Shown piece after piece: positions 26,454 to 38,700 of a stretch of DNA of 64,000 bases. Under the pieces are notes generated by a model, which had not been told where the DNA came from, searched no databases, and saw only the letters and a list, made by a program, of their open reading frames with translations. The stretch's first letter is position 1. Every line of letters starts with the position of its first letter. The stretch lies in assembly GCA_046351595.1 (NCBI GenBank), contig JAXLYE010000003.1, positions 806,001 through 870,000 of the forward strand. The letters are read 5' to 3'. Position numbers and translations under genes: made by a program. Source of the DNA: JAXLYE01 sp046351595 (GTDB lineage Bacteria > Myxococcota_A > Polyangia > Palsa-1104 > JAEUJZ01).

Positions 26454-27406
26454 GGCTTGTCTTGCCCGTCCGGGCGCGGGCCCAGCAGCCCGCTCAGCGT
26501 GCTCAGAAGCTGGCTCTGGACCTCGCGGATCAGGCGCGTCGCCTCCTCGGGGCTGATCTTGAGGTGGGCGGCCAGGCGCCGCTGCGTCTCGCGCAACAGG
26601 GCGTCGCGCGCGTGCACCAGCCAGCGCGCCGCGGTCGCGCGCGAGACGCGGTACAGCGCCCCGACCTGATCGATGCCCAGGCCGTCGATGAACTGCAGGT
26701 ACAGGAGCGTGCGCTCGAGCGCCGGCAGGGCCGCCACCGCGTCGCGCAGCGCGCTGCGACAGGCGTCGCGGTAGGCGCTCTTCAGGAACAGGAACTCGGG
26801 GTCCGGCGCGGACGGCAGCGCCTGCAGCAGCTCGTCGTCGGGCTCGATCGGCACGTAGCGGCGCTGGCTCTTCTGCAGGTTCAGCGCGATGCGCACCACC
26901 GCCACGCGCAGCCAGCTTTTCAGCGCGCCCCGGCCGCTGTAGCCGAGGATGCGCGCCTTGCCCTCGGCGTCGGGGATGAACAGGCGCATCCGCAGCTGCT
27001 GCAGCACCTCGTCGCGCAGCTCGGGGGCGATGGCGGCGCGGGCGAGAGCCGCGGCGGCCTCGGGCAGCAGGTGGTCTTCAAATGCGCGCAGGGCCCGCGG
27101 ATCGCCCAGCGCGCAGCCGCAGCACAGGTACAGATCGGCGCCGCGCAGCGCCCGCAGCGCACCGGCGTCCGCGCTGCCGACGCGCTGCGCCAGGTAGGCG
27201 ACGAACTCCTCGGGATCGACCTCGAGCGTCGGCCACTCCGCGCGCGCCGCGGCGAGGATGTCGTGCAGCGCGCTCGCGAGCGTGTCGGCGGGCTGCGCCG
27301 CGGGCGCGGGCGCGTCGGCCGGTCCGTCGGCTGGCGGGCCGGCCGCGAGGTGCTGACGGAACAGAGAAGCCAGGTCGGTCCCGATCGCCTCGACCGTCTC
27401 GATCAT
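26450..27406 (-). CDS. RNA polymerase sigma-70 factor, myxobacterial family 1 (gmx1)
   Basis: 318 residues from ATG 27406, with GAGAGGATC upstream. It matches the myxobacterial gmx1 sigma type: a long N-terminal region, LYLCCGCALGDPRALRAFE, a region-2-like segment with GYSGRGALKSWLRVAVVRIALN, and a region-4 helix-turn-helix (GLGIDQVGALYRVSRATAARWL). Family members commonly precede a kinase-TPR gene, as here. Short AGATCGA-type repeats around the start mean the upstream frame looks coding (ending EELERID), but it contains no usable start. The regulon is unknown. Confidence 0.88.
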   Translation of the reverse strand: MIETVEAIGTDLASLFRQHLAAGPPADGPADAPAPAAQPADTLASALHDILAAARAEWPTLEVDPEEFVAYLAQRVGSADAGALRALRGADLYLCCGCALGDPRALRAFEDHLLPEAAAALARAAIAPELRDEVLQQLRMRLFIPDAEGKARILGYSGRGALKSWLRVAVVRIALNLQKSQRRYVPIEPDDELLQALPSAPDPEFLFLKSAYRDACRSALRDAVAALPALERTLLYLQFIDGLGIDQVGALYRVSRATAARWLVHARDALLRETQRRLAAHLKISPEEATRLIREVQSQLLSTLSGLLGPRPDGQDKP

Positions 27407-27777
27407 GTCGATCCTCTCGAGCTCTTCGATCTTCTCGATCCTTCGGTCATGCCGGCTCCTGGACCATCAGCCCGGCCTGCGGGATCCGTTCCTGTACATG
27501 GGAATGGAGCGCGCGGTGCGCCGTGCTGCATCGGGTTTCCATCAACAAGAAGGTGCATTCGCGGTGGGCGCGCGGGCCCTGCCGCCGCCGGTCGCGGCAT
27601 TGTACTCGTCGGCGGCGCGCAGAAAAGACGATCGCGCGTGCGTTTTTTTTGAGACCTGCGGCCGCGGCTCCTGTCTTCCAGTCAGGAGCCGGACGTGACG
27701 GACTGCGGATGCGCGCAGGCCGGTCGCGGCGTTTCGGCTGCGCGCTGTTCGAAGTGAAAAGATCCTGAGGTGTACGC
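27407..27777. promoter_or_regulatory. 370-bp divergent intergenic region with short repeats
   Basis: Starts of the gmx1 sigma gene (left) and a secreted protein gene (right) face each other here. From 27407 to about 27450, TCGATC/TCTTC words repeat in imperfect tandem on the sigma side. A run of eight T lies near 27645. No gene or confident promoter was identified. Confidence 0.4.
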
Positions 27778-28503
27778 ATGAAGAGCTGGGTGCTTGCCGC
27801 TGTCCTTTCGTCGTCGCTGACCTCGACGGTCCCGCTGCTCGTGGAGGCGCCGCGGGCGCGCGCGGGCGCGCCGAGCCCGCAGGGGACGCTGGATGCCGGT
27901 CCGGTCGAGCGCGGCGCCAACGCGGTGCTGCTCGTGAGCTGTGACTGCGGCGCGATGGAGATCTACCTGGACGGGCAGCTGTATAACTCGCAGCAGGGCT
28001 CGTTCCGCATCACCGATCTGGGATCCGGGACGCACGCGCTGAAGATCATGGGCTGGCCGCACCCCTTCAAGCGCTCCAAGTACTTCGAAGGCGCGGTCAA
28101 CCTGCACGCCAACACCGAGACGCGGATCCAGGTCGGCAAGGACGGCGCGTCGGTGCTGGGCAAGAGCCCGGTCGCGCCGCCGCCGCCGCCGCCGCGGGTC
28201 GCGGGCGAGCGCACGTACGCCGAGATCGACGCCAGCATGGAGCTCCTGCAGGACGCGCAGGAGCTGGCGCGGGAGGACCGCTGCGGCCGCCGCCTCGACG
28301 AGAAGTTCCAGGCACTCTTGGAGTCGCTGCGCTGGGTGCGCGAGAACGTGAGCGCCGACAACCTGGCCGGGGCCGCGCAGAAGACGCACGACGTGGTCGA
28401 GTACGCGCAGGACGCATGCTCGCCGCGCACCGCGGCGGCCGTCGGCAAGAAGCTGGCGCGCGTGCGGCAGCGCCTCGACGGCGCGCGGCGGACGGTGGAC
28501 TGA
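27778..28503 (+). CDS. Exported protein with PEGA-like domain
   Basis: 241 residues; TGAGGTG precedes ATG 27778. A signal peptide (WVLAAVLSSSLTSTVPLLVEA) is followed by a beta-rich segment, LVSCDCGAMEIYLDGQLYNSQQGSFRITDLGSGTHALKIMG in parts, reminiscent of PEGA domains, which carry a YxDG-turn like IYLDGQL. A Pro run (about 137-142) links to an all-helical C-terminal domain with two cysteines. Likely periplasmic or surface. No enzyme motif is visible. The next gene, 100 bp downstream, also encodes an exported protein. Confidence 0.7.
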   Translation: MKSWVLAAVLSSSLTSTVPLLVEAPRARAGAPSPQGTLDAGPVERGANAVLLVSCDCGAMEIYLDGQLYNSQQGSFRITDLGSGTHALKIMGWPHPFKRSKYFEGAVNLHANTETRIQVGKDGASVLGKSPVAPPPPPPRVAGERTYAEIDASMELLQDAQELAREDRCGRRLDEKFQALLESLRWVRENVSADNLAGAAQKTHDVVEYAQDACSPRTAAAVGKKLARVRQRLDGARRTVD

Positions 28504-28603
28504 GCGCCGCCGCGTCGGTCGAGCCGGGACGGAGCGATTGCGCCCCCGTCGCGCTTCGGATCATGAACGGGCGCGCCGCCGGACGGCGCGCAAGGAGATC
28601 GGT

Positions 28604-29089
28604 ATGAAGAGGAGCTTGCTCGTAGGGATCCTGCTCTTGGTGCCGGCGGCTGCGGGTGCGCAGTCGCTCGGTCAGGTCTGTGAGCGCCTGATCGGCACGC
28701 AGGTCACGCAGTGCATGGCCGCGGCCAACGGCCGCTACATCAACCCGGACGCCGCGGGCGCGTGCTCGCGGCTGATCGGCACGCAGGTCATAAGCTGCGT
28801 CGGCGCCATCGCCGGCAAGGACTACTCTCCCGACGAGGCGCGCGCCTGCGGGGGGCTGATCGGGACGCAGGTCGTGGACTGCTTCCGCGCCTCAGGCCGG
28901 CCGCACGTCGCGTACCGCCCGGCGCCGCCGCCGCCGCCGCGATACGACTATGGCGATCGCCGCCACGGCGGCGGCCTGTCCGAAGGCGACATCCGAGCCG
29001 AGGTCGCGGCGGCGCTGGAGTCGCTGCGCGCCAACGATCCGATCAGCGCCGAGCGCCGGCTGCGCCGCCTGCTCAGCGATCTGCGCTAG
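28604..29089 (+). CDS. Exported protein with three 28-residue Cys-LIGTQV repeats
   Basis: 161 residues from ATG 28604, with AAGGAGATCGGT upstream. A signal peptide ends at AAAGAQ. Then a 28-residue unit repeats three times: CERLIGTQVTQC (C26-C37), CSRLIGTQVISC (C54-C65), CGGLIGTQVVDC (C82-C93). The exactly spaced cysteine pairs suggest a disulfide or metal site in each unit. A Pro/Arg/Tyr linker and an acidic helical end (GDIRAEVAAALESLRAN) follow. Family not recognised. Confidence 0.7.
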   Translation: MKRSLLVGILLLVPAAAGAQSLGQVCERLIGTQVTQCMAAANGRYINPDAAGACSRLIGTQVISCVGAIAGKDYSPDEARACGGLIGTQVVDCFRASGRPHVAYRPAPPPPPRYDYGDRRHGGGLSEGDIRAEVAAALESLRANDPISAERRLRRLLSDLR

Positions 29090-29318
29090 ACCGGTACGCG
29101 CCGGAGCGCTGGAGGCGGAGCGCGCGGAGCCGGGCGGTACCCTCTGCCGCGTCGGAGTGAGGAGTGCAGCAGAGATGCAGCCCGCCCGCACAGACTGCAC
29201 AGATCCGCCCAGAGACGGACAGACCAACACGCCCCTTTCCTGAGCCTGCATTCGTCGACGATTGACGCAGCGCGGCACTTTGTGTCAACACTGCGAGAGG
29301 CCAAGCAAGAGGCAAACC

Positions 29319-30641
29319 GTGTCAAAGCCGCTGTCCAAGGAAGTAGGTCTCATCACCGCCGCCTCGATCGTCACCGGCTGCGTCATCGGCTCCGGCGTCT
29401 TCGTCAAGCCCGGGCGCGTCCTCGCCGCGACCGGCAACTCGTCGCTGGCGCTGTGGGCCTGGGTGCTCGGTGCGATCATCACCATCGCCGGCGGCCTGAC
29501 CATCGCCGAGGTCTCGACCCGCATCCCCAAGACCGGCGGCATCTACGTCTACGTCGAGGAGATCTACGGCCGCACCGCCGGCTTCCTGTGCGGCTGGGTG
29601 CTGACGCTGGTGTACGGACCCGCGGTCATGAGCGCGCTGGCCCTGTACTTCGGATCCCTGCTGGCGAACTTCCTGCACCTGACCGACCCGCGCGCCCAGA
29701 TCACGATCGCGGTCTCGACGACGCTGTTCCTCTCGAGCCTGTGCATCTTCGGCACCCGCTACGCCGGCGCGCTGCAGGCCATCTCCACCTTCGCCAAGCT
29801 CATTCCCATCTTCGTCATCGCCATCGCCGGCATCTTCCTCGGCCACGAGAAGATCACCAACGTCAGCAGCGGCCTGCCCGCCGCCGCCGGCATGGGCGCC
29901 GCGGTCCTGGCGACGCTGTGGGCCTACGACGGCTGGGTCCACGTCGGCACCATGGCCGGCGAGATGAAGAACCCGGCGCGCGACCTGCCGCTTGCGATCA
30001 TCCTGGGCCTGACGCTCGTCGCCGTCGCCTACCTCCTGGTCAACATCTCGATCTTCCACATCCTGCCGGCCGGCGACGTGGCGTCGCTGAACGACCGCGC
30101 CGCCGTCGTCGCCTCCGAGCGGATCTTCGGCGGCTTCGGCGCGACGCTGATCCAGGTCGGCATCCTGATCTCGATCTTCGGCTGCCTGAACGGCAACATC
30201 CTGGCCACCACGCGCGTCCCCTACGCGATGGGCGTGCGCGGCGACCTGCCGTTCTCGAGCTGGGTCGGCCAGACGCACCCGACGCTGGGCACGCCGTACC
30301 ACGCCATCATGCTGCAGACCGTGGTCGCGCTGCTGATGGTATTCAGCGGCAACCCGGACCTCATCACCGACATCGGCATCTCGGCCGTCTACGTCTTCTA
30401 CGTCCTGTCCTTCGCCGGCATCGTCAAGCTGCGGCGCGACCGCGTCGGCGAGGAGCTGACCCGCTACCGCACGCCGCTCTACCCGGTCGTGCCGCTGATC
30501 GCGGTCATCGGCGGCATCTACATCGTCGGCAGCACCATCGTGAACCAGCCGCGCTACGCGCTGTACGCGTTCCTCTTGACGCTGGCGGGGCTGCCGGTCC
30601 ACTTCGTGGTGCAGCGCCGCAAGGCCGCCGTCGCGGGCTGA
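29319..30641 (+). CDS. APC-family amino acid permease
   Basis: 440 residues from GTG 29319, preceded by AAGAGG; the upstream extension to 29262 reads as non-coding. The sequence opens with the hallmark GLITAASIVTGCVIGSGVFVKPG of LAT/APC carriers (seen in parts), then IAEVSTRIPKTGGIYVYVEE and further helices, about twelve in all. The GSGVF motif binds the substrate backbone. It is similar to L-type amino acid exchangers, so neutral amino acids are the likely substrates. It converges on the 2OG-oxygenase-like gene with a 9-bp gap. Confidence 0.88.
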   Translation: MSKPLSKEVGLITAASIVTGCVIGSGVFVKPGRVLAATGNSSLALWAWVLGAIITIAGGLTIAEVSTRIPKTGGIYVYVEEIYGRTAGFLCGWVLTLVYGPAVMSALALYFGSLLANFLHLTDPRAQITIAVSTTLFLSSLCIFGTRYAGALQAISTFAKLIPIFVIAIAGIFLGHEKITNVSSGLPAAAGMGAAVLATLWAYDGWVHVGTMAGEMKNPARDLPLAIILGLTLVAVAYLLVNISIFHILPAGDVASLNDRAAVVASERIFGGFGATLIQVGILISIFGCLNGNILATTRVPYAMGVRGDLPFSSWVGQTHPTLGTPYHAIMLQTVVALLMVFSGNPDLITDIGISAVYVFYVLSFAGIVKLRRDRVGEELTRYRTPLYPVVPLIAVIGGIYIVGSTIVNQPRYALYAFLLTLAGLPVHFVVQRRKAAVAG

Positions 30642-30650
30642 CTCCGGCGC

Positions 30651-32689
<2,039 letters not shown>

Positions 32690-32693
<4 letters not shown>

Positions 32694-33616
32694 CGCGCGC
32701 TCCACAGCCGCCTCACCGAGACCGGCAGCGCGTCCGCCGCGGCCAGCGCGCGCGCCCCCTCCTTGCCGACGTCCGCCAGGTTGAGGCCGAGCGCGTGCAG
32801 CCCGGCGACGAGCGGCGCGCCCGCCAGCACCCGTGCGCCCGCGCCGCCGAGCCGGTTGTAGCGCAGGTCGAGCGCCCGCAGCGACGGCAGCTTGATCGCC
32901 GCGAGCGCGCGCACGCCCTGGTCCGTAAGCTCGTTGCGCGTAAGGTGCAGCACCTCCAGCCGCCCGCCGTCGAGCGCGGCCGCGAGCGCCGCCAGCCCGG
33001 CGTTGCCGAGCGCGCAGTAGCGCAGATCCAGCTCCGCCAGCGCGCGCAGGTGCGGCGAGCCCGCGAGCGCCCGCGCGGCCTCGGTCCCGAGCCGCCAGTA
33101 GGCGAGGCTCAGCGACCGCAGCGCGCGCAGATCGAGGCCCGCCAGCGCCTGCATGGCCACGACCCGCGCCTGCCGCTCCTCATCGCTCTGGCCGCGCACC
33201 TCGACCTCGTCACCGACGCTGGGATCGTCGTCGAAGTCCTCGGACTCGTAGTCTTCGTCGGCCGCGGGCGGATCGAATCGCAGCGAGCCGACGAGCCGCG
33301 CGCTGCGCCCGCCCAGAAACGCCGCGAGCGCCGCCGCCGTCGACTCGTCCCACTGCAGCCGCAGGCCGACGATGAACCCGTGCCGCCACTCGAGCTTCGC
33401 GCCGCGGGGCGCTCCTTCCGCCCACGCCTCCAGCGGCTCCATCGACTCCTGGTCGCGCCCCGGCGCAGCGTCGTCCGCCGCCTTGGGAGCACGCAGCGCG
33501 CCGGCAATGAGCTCGCCCCGCGGGTCCTTCTGCTCACGCAGCCAGGCGGCGTAGCGGAGCCACAGTTGTTCGTCCTGGGGGTGTGCGCGCAGCTGCGCCT
33601 CGAGCTCTGCGGACAT
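32690..33616 (-). CDS. Leucine-rich-repeat protein with repeat-companion domain
   Basis: 308 residues from ATG 33616. The N-terminus, LEAQLRAHPQDEQLWLRYAAWLREQKDPRGELIAG in parts, matches the TIGR02996-type repeat-companion domain found before LRR or ankyrin-like repeats in myxobacteria. From about 170 there are LRRs: LRSLSLAYWRLGTEAAR, LAELDLRYCALGNAGLAAL, LEVLHLTRNELTDQGVRAL, LRALDLRYNRLGGAGARVL. A flexible Asp/Glu-rich loop (ADEDYESEDFDDD) lies between. Coupled to the oxygenase-like gene by a 4-bp overlap, so it may present a protein substrate to it. Confidence 0.82.
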
Positions 33617-33852
33617 GAGCGGAGGGTACAGCAGCCCGACGGTGAAGGGAACAGAGCGCGCTTGTCCAGTGATTCCCAGGATTCCCAAGACTCTCACCAC
33701 AGCGGCCGCGGCTCTGCAGACCCGAGCGGATCGCGGGCCCAGCGCGCTGCGGCGCCTCGCGAGCCGAGCGCAGAGTGAGCCCGCGGCCTCCGTGCCTCCC
33801 CATCTCCCTGTCTTCTTGACGGGCCCGCGGTCCGCTGGCCATCCTCGATGAC

Positions 33853-34389
33853 ATGGACGGGGAACGGGGCCGGGCGCGGCCTGCCTACTCGGTGCTGACC
33901 TACGCCCTCTTGCTCGCGGTGGCGGCGCCGCTCGTGGTCGCGGTCAACGTCTGCGCGCTGCTCGACTTTTACCCCTGGTTCCTGCTGCTCGCCGTCGGGC
34001 TCGGGCTGGCAGCGGCGGGGCGGGGCGGGCTGCGGCGCGTGCAGGGGGCGGTGTCGCGCCGGCTCGCCGCGCGGCTGGGCGTCGACGTCGCGCACGCGCC
34101 CGGCGGCTGGCTGGTGTGGGCGGCGGTGCCGGCGTGGACGGTGGCGCTCGGGGTGCTGCTCAACGGGGCGCTCGACCGCTCGGCGCCCGCGGAGCACGCC
34201 TCGGTGGTGCTGCGCGTGAGCGGCGGCAAGAGCCCGCGCGTCTACCTGCGCGACTACCGCACGAGCGGCGCCACGCTCTCGCTCCGCCGCAGCCACGCGC
34301 TCGTCGGCGCTCTCCGCCCGGGGCAGGCCGTGACCCTCGAGGTGCGCCGCGGCCTGTTCGGCTGGCCGTATCTTACCGGCATCCGCTAG
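33853..34389 (+). CDS. Hypothetical membrane protein
   Basis: 178 residues from ATG 33853. Two hydrophobic helices lie at about 13-58 (ALLLAVAAPLVVAVNVCALL and WFLLLAVGLGLAAAG), and a third at about 91-107 (WLVWAAVPAWTVALGVLL). A soluble end of about 70 residues is probably outside. No family motif was recognised. It is upstream of the sigma fusion gene with a 90-bp gap. Confidence 0.65.
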   Translation: MDGERGRARPAYSVLTYALLLAVAAPLVVAVNVCALLDFYPWFLLLAVGLGLAAAGRGGLRRVQGAVSRRLAARLGVDVAHAPGGWLVWAAVPAWTVALGVLLNGALDRSAPAEHASVVLRVSGGKSPRVYLRDYRTSGATLSLRRSHALVGALRPGQAVTLEVRRGLFGWPYLTGIR

Positions 34390-34480
34390 CCCGCCGCCAT
34401 CCGCGCGTCCGCAGCGACGCAGTCCGTCCGCGCCAACACTCCCGACCGCGGTGGCATATAGAGGGGCAGAGGCTGCCCCG

Positions 34481-35743
34481 ATGCGTGACTCCCTGGCTCC
34501 CACCGAGATCGCCGATCTGCTCGCGCACGCTGCCTGGATCCGGGCGCTGGCCGGCGCGCTCGTGCGCGACGACGCGCGGGCCGATGACCTGGCGCAGGAG
34601 ACCTGGATCGCGGCGCTGCGCCACCCGCCCGCTGCGAGCCTGCCGGCGCGCCCGTGGCTGGCGCAGGTGCTGCGCAACCTCGTGCGCATGGATCTGCGCG
34701 GCGACCGCCGCCGCCGCACGCGCGAGGAGGCGGCGCACAAGACCGCGGAGCTCGACGGGACCGGGACCGATACGCCGGAGCTCCTGTTGGCCCGCGCGCA
34801 GCAGCAGCGCGCGCTCGCCGGCCTCGTCATCGAGCTCGGGGAGCCGTACCGCTCGACGATCCTGCGCCGCTTCTTTGAAGGCCTGAGCGCCGCCGAGATC
34901 GCGCACCGCGACGGGGTGCCGCCGGGGACCGTGCGCTGGCGCCTCAAGCGCGGGCTCGATCAGCTGCGCGCCGAGCTCGATCGATGCCACGCCGGCAGCC
35001 GCCAGGCCTGGCAGCTCGCGCTCGCACCGCTCGGCGCCGGCGCCCCAGACGCCCCAGGCGGGGCGACCGCCACCGCGCTGTCTCCACCCCCCGCGATGCC
35101 CGCTGCAATGCCCACAGCAATGCCCACAGCAATGCCCACAGCAATGAAAGGAGTGCCGATCATGAAGACCCTGCTCTCTGCCTCGGTTGTTGTCGCCGGT
35201 CTGGCCGGTGGTGCGCTGCTCATGAGCCCGAGCGCCCGGCCCCAGCCCCCGGCCGCGGCCTGCGCGCCCGCGGGGCCGCCCGCCGCCGCCGCCCCGGTGC
35301 CGCGCCCCGCGCCCGCGCAGAAGCTGGACGCGATGCAGCGCCAGCTCCTGCTGCAGCGCATCGCCGAGGTGCAGCGGCAGGCGCAGCGACGACCCGGCGT
35401 CAGCACGACCGCGACCCCGGCGCCGGCGCTCGATGCCGCGTACATCCGCGCGCAGATCCAGACGCTGCTGCCGCTGCTGAAGGAGTGCTACGAGAACACG
35501 CACCGCAGCCACGGCGGCGTCCGCGGCAAGCTCGTCGTCGACTTCACCATCGTCGGCGAGCCCGACCTCGGCGCGCTGGTCAGCGAGAGCGCCATCAACG
35601 ACGCCGCCAGCACCATCGCGGACGCCGACCTGCGTGAGTGCGTGCGCGAGACGATGTACGGCGCGCGTTTCCCGGCCCCGACGAGCGGCGGCGAGGTCCA
35701 CGTCAGCTACCCCTTCGCCTTCAGCCCCACCGAGACGCCCTGA
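34481..35743 (+). CDS. Sigma-70 (ECF-like) factor fused to a transmembrane segment and AgmX/PglI-type domain
   Basis: 420 residues from ATG 34481. Residues about 10-175 are an ECF-type sigma: region 2 (RADDLAQETWIAALRHPP, VLRNLVRMDLRGDRRRR) and region 4 (FFEGLSAAEIAHRDGVPPGTVRWRLKRGLDQL). A linker with four-residue AMPT repeats leads to MKTLLSASVVVAGLAGGALL (from residue 228), a signal-anchor-like helix. After a Pro-rich stretch comes a domain like the AgmX/PglI C-terminus: LLPLLKECYENTHRSHGGVRGKLVVDFTI and LRECVRETMYGARFPAP in parts. Met228 itself has an excellent ribosome site (AAAGGAG), so two proteins may be made: a sigma-anchor fusion and a separate envelope protein. Confidence 0.8.
   Translation: MRDSLAPTEIADLLAHAAWIRALAGALVRDDARADDLAQETWIAALRHPPAASLPARPWLAQVLRNLVRMDLRGDRRRRTREEAAHKTAELDGTGTDTPELLLARAQQQRALAGLVIELGEPYRSTILRRFFEGLSAAEIAHRDGVPPGTVRWRLKRGLDQLRAELDRCHAGSRQAWQLALAPLGAGAPDAPGGATATALSPPPAMPAAMPTAMPTAMPTAMKGVPIMKTLLSASVVVAGLAGGALLMSPSARPQPPAAACAPAGPPAAAAPVPRPAPAQKLDAMQRQLLLQRIAEVQRQAQRRPGVSTTATPAPALDAAYIRAQIQTLLPLLKECYENTHRSHGGVRGKLVVDFTIVGEPDLGALVSESAINDAASTIADADLRECVRETMYGARFPAPTSGGEVHVSYPFAFSPTETP
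35107..35164 (+). promoter_or_regulatory. 12-bp repeat and internal ribosome site inside the sigma fusion gene
   Basis: ATGCCCACAGCA repeats three times (35107-35147 region) in the linker. Just after it AAAGGAG lies ten bases before ATG 35162, spacing suited to independent initiation of the MKTLLSAS protein. Confidence 0.55.
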
Positions 35744-35788
35744 GCGCGTGCGGGGCTGCGCGCCCGGCAGCGGGCGTGTGCCGCGGCG

Positions 35789-38700
35789 CTACGGCCCCTT
35801 CGCCACGTACTCGGCGTACGACCGCGCCGGCAGCAGCATCGCCAGCTCCGGCGTGCGGAAGTGCCGCAGCACGTGCACCACGGCGCGCGCCAGCTCCAGG
35901 TCGGTGATGAGCGGCGTGTCGTGGTCGATGGCGGCGCGGCGGACGCGGAAGCCGTCGGGGCGGCCGTGCTCGTCGTAGGTGCGCGGCAGGTGGATGACCA
36001 GATCCGCGGCGCCGCTCTTGATAAGCTGCAGCGCGGCCGAGGCGTCACCGCGCTCGCCCTTGTCCACCGCGACGCACGGCACCCCTTCGGCGTGCAGGAT
36101 CTCGGCGGTGCCCGCGGTCGCGTACAGCTGCAGGCCCAGCTCCGCCAGCGCCTGCGCCTCGTCGGTGAAGCGGTACTTGTCGCCGACCGGACCGAGCGAC
36201 AGCAGCACGCCGCGGCGCGGGAAGCGGAAGCCCGTCGACAGCAGCGCCTGCGCCAGCGCCTCCTCGCGCGTGCGGCCGAAGCAGCCGACCTCGCCGGTCG
36301 AGGCCATCTCGACCCCGAGCAGCGGATCGGCCCCGACCAGCCGCCGGAACGAGAACATCGGCGCCTTGACCGCCACGTAGTCCAGGTCGAAAAGGTCGGG
36401 CGCCGGCTTCAGCTCGGCCTCGGCCCCGAGCATCACGCGCGTGGCGGCGCGGATCAGATCCTGACCGCTGGCGCGCGTGACGAACGGGAAGCTGCGCGAG
36501 GCGCGCAGGTTGCACTCGATGACCTTGACCGCGCCGTCGCGCGCCAGCAGCTGCACGTTGAAGGGCCCCGTGACGTCGAGCGCCCGCGCCAGCTGCGCCC
36601 CGATCCGCCGCACCTTGCGCAGGATCTCCAGCGGCAGATCGAGCGGCGGCAGCACCAGCGTCGCGTCGCCCGAGTGCACGCCCGCCTCCTCGATGTGCTG
36701 GCTGATCGCCTGCGCCAGGATCACGCCGCCTTGGGCGACCGCGTCCAGCTCGATCTCGCGCGCGTGCCGCTCGAACTTGCTGATGACCACCGGGTGCGCC
36801 GGCGAGACGCGGGCCGCGCCGTCGAGGAAGCGCAAGAGCTCGGGCGCTGAGTGGGCGACGCGCATGGCCGCGCCCGAGAGCACGTAGGAGGGCCGCACCA
36901 GCACCGGGTAGCCGCCCAGGCGCTTGACCACGGCCTCGAGATCCGCGCGCTCGGTGGCGACGCTCCAGCGCGGCTGATCGATCCCGAGCTCGTCGCACAG
37001 CGCCGAGAAGCGGGCGCGATCCTCGGCGCGGTCGATGCTGTCGGCGGGCGTGCCGAGCAGGTGCACGCCGGCGCGCGCGAGCGGCAGCGCCAGGCGGTTC
37101 GGCGTCTGCCCGCCCATGGCCCCGAGCACGCCGACGAATCCGGCGCCGCCCGCCGCCTCGCGCGCCCCCTCGCGCACCCACAGATCCAGCACCACCTCGA
37201 GCGACACCTCGTCGAAGATCAGGCGGTCGCAGAGGTGGTAGTCGGTGCTGACGGTCTCGGGGTTGCAGTTCAGCAGCGTCACCGAGTAGCCGAGCTGGCG
37301 CGCGGTCTGCGCCGCGGTGACGCAGCAGAAGTCAAACTCGACGCTGGAGCCGATGCGGTAACAGCCCGAGCCGAGCAGCAGCAGGCGCTTCGCCGTCGCG
37401 CCGGGCTCCGTGCCGTCCGTGTCGTCCTCGCTGGCGTTGTAGGTCAGGTACAGGTAGTTGGTCTGCGCCGGGTACTCGCCGGCCAGCGTGTCGATCTGGC
37501 GCAGGCGCGGCACGATGCCGAGCGCGTGCCGCTGCGCGCGCACCGCCGCCTCCGTGGTGCCCGCCGCGCGCGCGATCGCCGCGTCCGAGAACCCGCTCTG
37601 TTTCGCCGCGCGCAAGATCTCTTCCGGGAAGTTTCGTCCCGCGAAACTTGCGAGCGCCGCGCGCTGCACGATCAGGCCCTCCATCTCGCGCAGGAAGAAC
37701 GGATCGATCGCGGTCAGCGCCGTGATCTCCTCGACCGACAGGCCGAGCTTGAGCGCCGCGGCCAGCGCGAAGATGCGCTGCGTGGTCGGGGCCGCGAGCG
37801 CGGCGCGCGCCTCGTCGGCGGTGCGCAGCCCGAGGAGCGCCGGGTCGAAGCCGTCGGCGCCGACGTCGATCATGCGCAGCGCCTTCTGCAGCGCCTCGCC
37901 GAAGCTGCGGCCGATGGCCATGACCTCGCCGACCGACTTCATCTCGGTGCCGATGCGGCGGTCGGCGCCCTCGAACTTGTCGACGTCCCAGCGCGGCACC
38001 TTGCAGACCACGTAGTCCAGCGCCGGCTCGAAGCAGGCGGTGGTGGTCTTGGTGATGGCGTTGCGCAGCGCCGGCAGCGTGTAGCCTAGCGCGAGCTTGG
38101 CGGCGACGAAGGCCAGCGGGTAGCCCGTGGCCTTGGACGCCAGCGCCGAGGAGCGCGACAGTCGCGGGTTGACCTCGATGACGACGAAGCGATCCGAGCG
38201 CGGGTCGAGCGCGAACTGGATGTTGCACTCGCCGACGATGCCGAGGTGGCGGATGGCGCGCAGCGCCGCGTCGCGCAGCCGCTGGTGGTCGTCGTCGCTC
38301 AGCGTCTGCGACGGCGCGACCACCACCGACTCGCCGGTGTGCACGCCCATGGGGTCCACGTTCTCGATGTTGCAGACCGCGATGCAGTTGTCGTCCGCAT
38401 CGCGCACGAGCTCGTACTCGAGCTCCTTCCAGCCGGACAGGCACTCCTCGAGCAGGACCTGCGGCACGCCGCGCAGCGCGTGCTCGATCGCCGCCGCCAG
38501 CTCGCTCTCGCCGCGCACGATCGCCGAGCCGCGGCCGCCGAGCGAGAAGCCGGCGCGCAGCACCAGCGGGAAGCCGATCTCGCGCGCCGCCTGCTGCGCC
38601 TCGGCCGCGGTGGTCACGGTGCGCCCGCGCGCCAGGCCGAGCCCGATCTCGGCGAGCCTGTCGGCGAACAGCTGCCGGTCCTCACACGCCCGGATCGCCT

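Noticed and set aside
27590..27660. Hairpin plus T8 run as a terminator
   Set aside because: The stem before the T run is weak, and neither flanking gene ends here; both start from this region.
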